From: Caloramator sp. mosi_1
Lineage (GTDB): Bacteria; Bacillota; Clostridia; Clostridiales; Caloramatoraceae
Direction of reading: 5' to 3'
Length of the DNA stretch: 64,000 nt
NCBI RefSeq assembly: GCF_028622835.1
Contig: NZ_CP117677.1
Span: 1,384,001 to 1,448,000, forward strand
A program made the position numbers and the translations under genes. Under the pieces are notes generated by a model. That model was not told where the DNA came from and made no database searches. It worked only from the letters and a program-made list of their open reading frames with translations. Shown piece after piece: positions 56,031 to 64,000 of this stretch. Numbering within the stretch: position 1 is the stretch's first letter; each line of letters begins with the position of its first letter.

Positions 56031-56808
56031 ATGTTCAAGAAAAGTTTAAAGATGATTTTTACAGAGCCTCTTTTAGTGATTCCATTATTTTTATGTAACC
56101 TTTTAGGTAATTTAAAACTTCCAATAAAAAAGATATACAACTTGAATATGGCTTTGATTTTAATAGTATAGTTCAAGCCTATTCAAAACAAATTAAGTTT
56201 GCACTTTTAATTTTAGTTTTGATGGTTTTAGTTTCGCCCTACCTTATAGCTTGGACTAATTTGATGATTAAAGATAGAGTTTTAAAGAATAAAGTTGATT
56301 TTAGAGAAAGTTTTAAGAGCTCTTCAAACTACTATCTTAGAATATTAGTTGTAGTATTGTCGTTAATGGGTGCACTAATAGTTTATCTATTTATGTCTGT
56401 GTTTATAATAGGCATACTTTATGTTACAACTAAGGGTTCTTTAGGAGTTTTTATAATAGGAAATTTATTTTTATATTAATATTAGTTTTTCTTGGTATAT
56501 TAGTAACACCTGTGATTCCAATTATTGTTGTTGATAATGAAGGATTTACAGGAGCCTTTAAAAAATCCTTTAAGTTTGGTTTTTCAAATTTATTTAATAT
56601 ATTAGGAGTTTTCCTATTTTATATTGTTATAGGTGCAGTAGTAGGCTTGGTATTTAGTAAAGTTCCATTTGTTCAAACACTTGTTAATTCCTATATGGTA
56701 ACTTTAGTAACAGTTTATGTGGTAAATAAATATATAGAAGATAATGTTGGGTATAAAGAGAATACAGAGGAAGTTACTATAAATAATGATAGTACAACAT
56801 TAGAATAA
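56031..56808 (+). CDS. Multi-pass membrane protein of unknown function
   Basis: About 259 residues after repair, with roughly five to six hydrophobic helices and a polar C-terminal tail (EDNVGYKENTEEVTINNDSTTLE). Segments such as PVIPIIVVDNEGFTGAFKKSFKFGFSNLFNILGVF recall DUF4013/DUF975-like proteins, but I cannot assign it. Two losses are inferred near 56133 and 56475. TGGGGGATATTT precedes the ATG, 14 bases after the CPBP-like gene. Confidence 0.7.
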
Positions 56809-56830
56809 GGGGGCAAGTGCCCTTTTTATT
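56807..56830 (+). terminator. Intrinsic terminator before the fatty acid operon
   Basis: AAGGGGGC, loop AAGT, GCCCTTTTT, then ATTTTG. It isolates the fab operon from the genes upstream. Confidence 0.82.
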
Positions 56831-56952
56831 TTGTAAAAGTTTAGAAGTTAATTTTACAAACAAAATATTAACAAACTTACAATTAATTGACTTTAATTAC
56901 TGGAACAATTAAAATAATTATGTATATTTTGGTAAAAAGTCAGATTAATTAC

Positions 56953-56981
56953 TTGACAGAATGATTTAATTTTATTATACT
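56953..56981 (+). promoter_or_regulatory. Sigma-A promoter of the fab operon
   Basis: TTGACA (56953-56958), 17 bases, TATACT (56976-56981). Transcription would start near 56988, inside the operator region. Confidence 0.85.
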
Positions 56982-57009
56982 TTGATTATAAAAATATTTG
57001 ATAATCAAA
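56981..57009 (+). promoter_or_regulatory. Two tandem FabT-type operator boxes
   Basis: TTTGATAATCAAA (56997-57009) is a perfect 13-base palindrome equal to the reverse complement of the FabT consensus TTTGATTATCAAA. TTTGATTATAAAA (56981-56993) matches that consensus in 12 of 13 positions. They start 16 bases apart and cover the -10 and transcription start, so the MarR-type gene just downstream probably represses its own operon. Confidence 0.8.
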
Positions 57010-57025
57010 GTATTGAGGTGGTACT

Positions 57026-57486
57026 GTGTCAAAGTCATATTCTGTACTAAATGAACTTTTGGTGGAACTATTTAACGATATACTTATGATTGAACAGCAG
57101 GCGTTAAAATCAAAGGACTTTAACGATTTATCAATTACAGAAATCCATACAATAGAGGCAATTGGAATGTATGGAGATAAGACTATGTCTGAAGTTGCAG
57201 AGAAGTTAAACATAACTGTCGGAACACTTACAGTTGCAGTAAATAACCTTGAGAAAAAGGATATGTAGAGAGAAAGCGTTCAGAAGAGGATAGAAGAATT
57301 GTTTTTGTACACCTTACCAACAAAGGTAAACTTGCTTATAGAATGCACGAAAAGTTTCACAGTGCAATGATAAATGAGGTAATTGAGGGGCTTACTGATG
57401 AAGAAGAAAAGATTTTAATAAGTTCCCTTGAAAAATTAAATAACTTTTTTAAAGTAAGGCTTAAAAAAATAGGTGGTGATGAATAG
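57026..57486 (+). CDS. fabT: MarR-family repressor of fatty acid synthesis (FabT-like)
   Basis: 153 residues after restoring one G near 57265 (KKGYVERKRSEEDRR). A GTG start follows GAGGTGGTACT. A winged helix (SITEIHTIEAIG, TMSEVAEKLNITVGTLTVAVNNLEKKG) sits between dimerisation helices. In streptococci FabT binds acyl-ACP and represses fab genes. Position at the head of the fab operon and matching operator boxes upstream support that role here. The stop directly abuts the fabH ATG. Confidence 0.9.
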
Positions 57487-58444
57487 ATGAAGTTAATTGG
57501 TATAGGAAGCTGTGTTCCAGAGAGGGTTGTGACAAATGATGAACTTTCTCAATATGTTGATACATCAGATGAATGGATAGTAACAAGAACTGGAATAAAG
57601 GAAAGAAGATTGACACTTGGACAAAACACCTCAGACCTTGGAAGTATTGCAGCACAGAGGGCAATAGATATGGCAAAAATAAAGCCTGAGGAGATAGACC
57701 TTATAATTGTATCAACAGTAACACCCGATTATTTTACTCCATCAACAGCCTGCGTAATACAAAAAATATAGGTGCGAAAAATGCAGCTTGTTTTGATTTG
57801 AATGCGGGTTGTACAGGACTAATATATGCACTTGTTACAGCAGAGGCAATGCTTAAATCACTTAACTACAGATACGCACTTATTGTTGGTGCAGAAACAC
57901 TTTCAAAGATAGTTGATTGGAATGACAGAAATACCTGCGTTTTATTTGGAGATGGAGCTTCTGCTTGTGTAGTGGAGGCATCTGAAGATGGTGTTTTAAG
58001 TATGTTTCTTTCATCAGATGGAGAAAAGGGAAAATATCTTGAATGTAATGGATTGCCCTTAAGAAATGTTTTATTAAAGAACGCGTGGGATAGTTTTGTA
58101 AGGATGGATGGAAGGGAAGTATTTAAGTTTGCAACAAATGCAATTGTAAAGTGCATAGATATTCTTTTAAAAAATGCTAATTTACAAAAAGAAGATATAT
58201 CTTATGTGGTTCCACACCAGGCAAATGTTAGAATAATTGACTATGCAGCAGAAAAAACAGGTATAGGAAAAGAAAAATTCTACGTAAACATAGATAAATA
58301 TGGTAATACATCATCTGCAAGTATAGGAATAGCCCTTTGTGAAATGCAAGAAAAGGGAATGTTAAAAAGAATGACAAGGTTGTTTTGGTTGGCTTTGGAG
58401 GAGGATTAACCTCAGGAGGCCTTATAATAAATTGGAGTATATAA
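57487..58444 (+). CDS. fabH: Beta-ketoacyl-ACP synthase III
   Basis: Starts fatty acid chains from acyl-CoA and malonyl-ACP; 319 residues after repair. The catalytic triad is visible: Cys in FDLNAGCTGLIYAL, His in VVPHQANVRII, Asn in KYGNTSSASIG. It begins MKLIGIGSCVPERVVTNDEL and ends GGGLTSGGLIINWSI. Two A losses are inferred near 57767 and 58368. No gap to fabT; 12 bases to acpP. Confidence 0.95.
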
Positions 58445-58456
58445 GGAGGAATTACA

Positions 58457-58687
58457 ATGTTTGAAAAGATAAGAAATATAATAGCAGAACAATTAAATGT
58501 AGATGAAAATGAAATAACAGAGGAAACATCATTTGTTGATTTAGGAGTAGATTCATTAGACCTATTCCAAATACTAATAAGTCTTGAGGATGAATTTGGA
58601 ATTGAAATTCCAAATGAAGATGCAGAAGGTATAAAAACAGTGAAGGATGTAGTAGATTACATAAAGGAAAGAATAGGTGAGGAATAA
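58457..58687 (+). CDS. acpP: Acyl carrier protein
   Basis: 76 residues, intact and acidic. The phosphopantetheine serine lies in [29 protein letters not shown] precedes the ATG. The stop shares one base with the fabK start (TAATGA). Confidence 0.97.
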   Translation: MFEKIRNIIAEQLNVDENEITEETSFVDLGVDSLDLFQILISLEDEFGIEIPNEDAEGIKTVKDVVDYIKERIGEE

Positions 58688-59630
58688 TGATAAAAACAAA
58701 GCTATGTGAACTTTTAAATATAGAACATCCTATTATCCAGGGTGGGATGGCCTGGATTGCAGACAGTAGCCTTGCAGCTGCTGTCTCAAATGCAGGTGGA
58801 CTTGGAATTATTGCAGCAGGAAACGCACCAGCAGAAATAGTAAGGGAAGAAATAAGAAAGGCAAAAAAATAACCGATAAACCCTTTGGTGTAAATATAAT
58901 GCTTTTAAGTCCTTATGCAGAGGAGATAGCAAGGGTTGTATGTGAAGAAAAGGTAGCAGTAGTCACAACGGGTGCAGGAAATCCAGGGAAGTATGTTGAA
59001 ATGTGGAAGGGAAATAATATAAAGGTAATACCAGTTGTTCCTTCTGTTGCACTTGCAAAGAGAATGGAAAGAAGTGGAGTAGATGCAGTAATAGCAGAGG
59101 GACACGAGTCTGGAGGACACATAGGAGAACTTACGACTATGGCACTTGTACCACAGGTTGTTGATGCTGTTTCAATACCTGTTGTTGCAGCAGGAGGTAT
59201 AGCCGACGGTAGAGGCCTTTTAGCAGCTTTATCTTTAGGGGCTGTAGGAGTACAAATGGGAACAAGATTTTTAGTAGCAAAGGAATGTAATGTTCATCAA
59301 AACTACAAACAGAGAGTCTTATCAGCAAAGGATATTGACACAGTAATTACAGGCTTATCGACAGGACATCCAGTTCGTTCCTTAAGAAATAGATTTACAA
59401 GAGAGCTTCTAAATATCGAAAAGCAAGGACTAGATGCTGAAATTTTTGAACAAAAGGCTGCAGGATCTTTAAAAAGAGCAGCAATAGATGGAGATACTGA
59501 CTTTGGTTCTGTAATGGCAGGTCAAGTATCAGGACTTGTAAAAAAGGAACAAACTTGTAGTGAAATTATCGAGGAAATAATAAATGAGGCTTCAATCCTT
59601 TATAAAGCCTTAGGTGGGATGGTGAAATAA
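58687..59630 (+). CDS. fabK: Enoyl-ACP reductase II (FMN-dependent)
   Basis: Reduces enoyl-ACP with NAD(P)H and FMN; 314 residues after repair. It begins [26 protein letters not shown] and shows EGHESGGHIGELTT, VVAAGGIADGRG and GVQMGTRFLVAKE, typical of FabK rather than FabI, so triclosan insensitivity is expected. One A is missing near 58870. It overlaps acpP by one base and abuts fabD. Confidence 0.94.
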
Positions 59631-60554
59631 ATGAAGATAGCCTATTTATTTGCAGGACAGGGAAGTCAATATTTAAATATGGGTAGAGAACTTTATGAAT
59701 TAAAGGAAGGTAGAGAAGTTTTTGATAGAATAAATTCTTGTATTGACGTAGATGTAGCAAAACTTTGCTTTGAAGAACAAGACAATTTAAATAAAACAGA
59801 ATATGCACAAATTGCAATATTTACTGTAAGTATGGCGGCATTAAATATTTTAAAGTATAAGGGAATAGAAGTAGAGGCAGCAATAGGGCTTAGTCTTGGA
59901 GAATATTCAGCCCTCTGTTTTGCAGGAAGTTTTACGTTAGAGGATGGTGCAAAACTTGTTAGAAAAAGAGGACAAATAATGCAAAGGTATGCAGAAAAAA
60001 CAAAAGGTACTATGGCTGCGATAGTAGGACTTGAGGAAACTGAAGTCTGTGAAATTTGCAAAAGCAGAAGGTGTAGGATTTGTTAGAGCTGCAAACTTTA
60101 ATTGTCCAAAGCAGGTTGTTATAGCAGGAGAAGAAGAGGCGATACTCAAAGCAATGCAGATTGCAGAAGAAAAAGGAGCAAGAGCTGTAAAACTTAATGT
60201 AAGTGGAGCTTTTCATACAGAAATGCTAAAGGATGCAGGTGAGGAATTTTATAGTGTATTAAAGGATATAGATATAAGTCTTCCTAATAAGAAGATAGTT
60301 TCAAACTTATATGGTGATTATTATAAGGAAGATTGTGATATAAAGACAATTTTAAAAAGGCAGATGACGTCTCCAGTATACTTTGAAAAGGGCGTAAGAA
60401 AATTAATTCAAGATGGATATGATACATTTATTGAACTTGGTCCATCTAAGGTTTTAAGTGGATTTGTAAAGAAGATAGATAGAAAACTAACAACACTTAA
60501 TGTAGAAGATATAAAATCTCTTGAAAAACACTTGAGTATATTGGAGGTGAGTAA
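59631..60554 (+). CDS. fabD: Malonyl-CoA-ACP transacylase
   Basis: Loads malonyl groups onto ACP; about 308 residues after repair. Motifs: YLFAGQGSQYLNMGREL, the nucleophile IGLSLGEYSALCFAG (GLSLGEYS), the His in VSGAFHTEML and the C-terminal FIELGPSKVLSGFVKKI. Two breaks are inferred: near 60062 (probably two A lost, EICKKAEGVGF) and near 60528 (one A lost). Without the second, the frame runs on into fabG and mimics a fusion; restored, it ends EYIGGE at 60554 inside the fabG ribosome site. Confidence 0.92.
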
Positions 60555-60555
60555 T

Positions 60556-61283
<728 letters not shown>

Positions 61284-61293
61284 GAGGTGTAGT

Positions 61294-62522
61294 ATGAATA
61301 GAGTTGTTGTAACTGGACTTGGAGCCGTAACTCCACTTGGAAATAATGTAAGGGATTTTTGGAATGGTCTTAAGGAAGGTAGAAATGCTATAGATTTTAT
61401 AAAATCTTTTGATAATCAAAATTTCAAGGCTAAACTGGCGGCAGAAGTTAACATAAATGCAGAAGACTATCTTGATAAAAAGAAGCAAGAAGAATTGATA
61501 GATTTACACAATTTGCTCTTATTGCAGCAAATGAGGCAGTATTAGACTCAGGACTTGATATTGAAAATGTGGATAAATACAGATTCGGCGTTGTGTTAGG
61601 TTCTGGTGTTGGAGGAATTAAAACACTTGAGAATGAACATAGTATACTTTTAGAGAAGGGTCCAGGAAGAGTATCACCATATTTTATACCAATGATGATT
61701 AGCAATCTTGCAGCAGGAAATGTTGCAATAAAGTTTGGTGCAAAGGGAATAGCAAATACAGTTGTTACAGCCTGTGCATCAGGAACCAATGCTATAGGTG
61801 AAGCCTTCAGATTAATTAAATTAGGATTGCTTGATGTTGTAATAACAGGGGAACTGAAGCAGCAATAACTCCTCTTGCTCTTGCAGGATTTAGTTCTTTA
61901 AAGGCGTTAAGTTTTAGCCAAGATAAAAATAGGGCGTCAATCCCATTTGATAAGGAAAGAGAAGGATTTGTAATGGGAGAAGGAAGTGGAATTCTAATAC
62001 TTGAGAGCTTGGAACACGCACTAAAAGAGGAGCAAAGATATATGCAGAGGTTGTAGGCTATGGTGCAACCTGTGATGCGTATCATATTACAGCACCAGTT
62101 GAAACAGGTGAAGGTGCAGCCTGTGCTATGGATATGGCAATAAAAGAGGCAGAAATTGATGTGACCTGTGTAGATTATATTAATGCCCACGGAACAAGTA
62201 CACCTTATAATGATAAGATTGAGACAACAGCAATTAAGAGACTTTTAAGGAGCACGCCTATAAGGTAGCTGTTAATTCAACAAAATCAATGATAGGGCAT
62301 CTTCTTGGTGCAGCTGGTGCAGTTGAGGCGATAGTATGCGTAAAATCTATTCAGGAGGATTTTGTACATCCGACTATAAATTTAAACGTTAAGGATGAAG
62401 ACTGTGACTTAGACTATGTACCAAATACGGGACGCAGTATGAGGGTAAATTATGCTCTATCCAACTCTTTAGGTTTTGGTGGACATAATGCCAGCATATT
62501 ATTAAAGAAATGGGAAGGTTGA
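61294..62522 (+). CDS. fabF: Beta-ketoacyl-ACP synthase II
   Basis: Chain-elongating condensing enzyme; 410 residues after repair. The Cys-His-His set is visible: [23 protein letters not shown] and [15 protein letters not shown]. It begins [23 protein letters not shown] and ends [20 protein letters not shown]. Four single-base losses are inferred near 61483, 61851, 62026 and 62250. TAGGAGGTGTAGT precedes the ATG. Confidence 0.94.
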
Positions 62523-62526
62523 TATT

Positions 62527-62990
62527 ATGGATACAAAAACTTCAGGAACTTATTGAATGTGTAAGCAATTCAAATTTAACATATTTTGAGGTTGAAGAGA
62601 GCGGTATAAAAATAATAATGAAAAAGAATGTGAAGGTGTTGTAATAAAGGAAGTTCCAAGATTTGAAAAGGCAATTTCAGCAGACAAAGTTGAAGAAAAA
62701 TCCTATGAAAAAACAGAGAAGGCAACAATACAGGAAATTAGGGATGAGATAGTTGTAAAATCACCTATGGTTGGTACCTTCTATAGTGCACCATCACCAG
62801 AATCAGAAGCCTTTGTTAAAGTAGGCCAAAGGGTAAAAAAGGAGATATACTCTGTATAATTGAGGCTATGAAGATAATGAATGAAATCGAAGCAGAGATT
62901 GATGGTATAGTTGCGGCGGTTTGTGTTCAAAATGGCGAGATGGTAGAATACGGTCAAGCACTCTTTAGAATTCAAAAGGAAGGTGAATGA
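62527..62990 (+). CDS. accB: Biotin carboxyl carrier protein of acetyl-CoA carboxylase
   Basis: About 154 residues after repair. The N-terminal part ([22 protein letters not shown]) and a linker precede the biotinyl domain, [19 protein letters not shown], with the biotin lysine in [17 protein letters not shown]. Breaks are inferred near 62540 (two A lost or one gained), 62625 (one A) and 62843 (one G). It starts 4 bases after fabF. Confidence 0.92.
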
Positions 62991-62991
62991 T

Positions 62992-63412
62992 GTGCTAACA
63001 ATTAATGATATAAAAAAATAATTCCACATAGATACCCTTTTTGCTTGTGGATAGAGTGGATGAACTTGAGGCAGGAAAAAGGGCAGTTGGATATAAAAAT
63101 GTTACGTTTAATGAGTATTTTTTTCAAGGGCATTTTGAACAAGAACCTGTAATGCCAGGAGTTTTAATAATTGAAGCACTTGCTCAGGTTGGTGCTATAG
63201 CAGTTTTATCCCACGAGGATTATAAGGGTAAGATGGCATACTTTGGTGGAATTAACAATGCAAAGTTTAGAAGAAAGGTAGTTCCTGGGGATGTTTTAAG
63301 ACTTGAAGTAGAGATGGTTAAACTAAAGTCAAGGGCAGGAGTTGGAAGAGCTATTGCCTACGTTGGTGATGAGATTGCCTGTGAAGCAGAGATTATGTTT
63401 ATTACAGCATAG
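62992..63412 (+). CDS. fabZ: 3-hydroxyacyl-ACP dehydratase
   Basis: 140 residues after repair. The GTG start ([23 protein letters not shown]) lies 1 base after the accB stop, using AAGGTGAATG. Active-site His in [14 protein letters not shown] and Glu in [11 protein letters not shown] are present. Losses are inferred near 63016 (an A) and 63042 (a T). Hot-dog fold, cytosolic. Confidence 0.92.
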
Positions 63413-63426
63413 GCTGGAGGTTAATT

Positions 63427-64000
63427 ATGAAAAGGATACTTGTTGCAAATAGAGGTGAAATAGCTGTTAGAATAATAAGGGCTTGTAGAGAATTAGGAAT
63501 TGAGACGATTGCTGTATATTCTGAGGCAGATACTAATTGTCTACACGCACATCTTGCAGACCACGCAATATGTATTGGTCCAGCTAAATCGAAGGACAGC
63601 TATTTAAATATGCAAAACATATTAACAGCAGCTTTAATGACTGGATGTGAAGCAATACACCCAGGTTATGGTTTTTATCTGAAAACAGTAGATTTTCAAA
63701 GATGTGTGAAGAGTGTGGTATTAAATTTATAGGACCATCTCCTGAATCAATATCTCTTATGGGAAATAAATCAGTTGCAAAGGAAACAATGAAGGCTGCT
63801 GGAGTTCCTGTAGTTCCAGGTTCAGACGGTGCTGTAAAATCATTAGACGAGGGATTTAGGATTGCTAAAAAATAGGCTTCCCCGTTATGATAAAGGCCTC
63901 TGCTGGAGGTGGAGGTAGAGGAATGAGACTTGTTTTTAAAGAGGAGGATTTTGCACAAAACTTTACCTCAGCAAAACAAGAAGCAGAGGCTGCCTTTTCA
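63427..64000 (+). CDS. accC: Biotin carboxylase subunit of acetyl-CoA carboxylase (3'-truncated by window)
   Basis: The N-terminal 190 or so residues are present. It begins [35 protein letters not shown] and includes [16 protein letters not shown] and the ATP-grasp glycine-rich loop [16 protein letters not shown]. Two losses are inferred near 63676 (a T) and 63873 (an A). GGAGG lies 7 bases before the ATG. accD and accA are expected beyond the window. Confidence 0.95.

Overview
The window is about 64 kb of a low-GC, AGA/ATA-rich chromosome of a spore-forming member of the Clostridia. The evidence is the uninterrupted Firmicutes order rpoC - L7Ae-type gene - rpsL - rpsG - fusA - tuf - S10/spc/alpha ribosomal operons - ecfA1A2T - truA - rplM - rpsI - cwlD, the zinc-binding forms of S4, S14, L24 and L36, an Asn T-box in front of asnA, and a FabT-type fatty acid operon using FabK. 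A Clostridiaceae relative is likely, but I cannot name the genus from sequence alone. No tRNA, rRNA, CRISPR array or intact insertion sequence was seen.

Layout. 1-27.6 kb (+): end of rpoC, then the translation superoperon down to rplQ, the ECF transporter module with truA, and rplM-rpsI. 27.7-28.4 kb (+): cwlD, a sporulation amidase. 28.4-32.0 kb (-): two Na/Pi-cotransporter-PhoU proteins flanking a small CPHC protein, behind three TTAACA repeats that look like a PhoP box. 32.3-36.6 kb (+): an MrfA (YprA)-type helicase, a compact UvrD-like helicase and a small membrane protein. 36.7-38.5 kb (+): an LTA-synthase-like sulfatase. 38.5-39.8 kb (-): asnA with its T-box. 40.1-44.2 kb (+): a very AT-rich ATPase-TPR-GAF-GGDEF protein. 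44.2-51.6 kb (+): a SEC-C protein, a 1427-residue double-ASKHA activase and a GH31 glucosidase. 51.9-53.1 kb (+): a two-gene ThrE exporter. 53.1-54.0 kb (-): a FUSC-type membrane protein and a Fur-family regulator. 54.1-56.8 kb (+): a radical SAM protein and three small membrane proteins. 57.0 kb to the end (+): fabT-fabH-acpP-fabK-fabD-fabG-fabF-accB-fabZ-accC, with two FabT-like operator boxes over the promoter.

The dominant oddity is technical. By my reading about 120 one- or two-base indels, nearly all losses of one base from short A/T/G/C runs, break more than 40 genes, including single-copy essential ones (rpoC, rpoA, rpsL, rpsG, secY, rplE). Each broken gene resumes at once in another frame with full family conservation, so I annotate them as whole genes and treat the breaks as probable uncorrected sequencing errors, not pseudogenes. 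Coordinates given for such genes span all fragments; protein lengths are after mentally restoring the frame.

Working together: the first 27 kb is the translation/transcription core, with likely autoregulatory RNA structures before rpsJ, between rpsL and rpsG, and before rplM. The accessory part combines phosphate import under PhoP-like control, DNA repair helicases, envelope polymer synthesis, c-di-GMP signalling, amino acid export and type II fatty acid synthesis.
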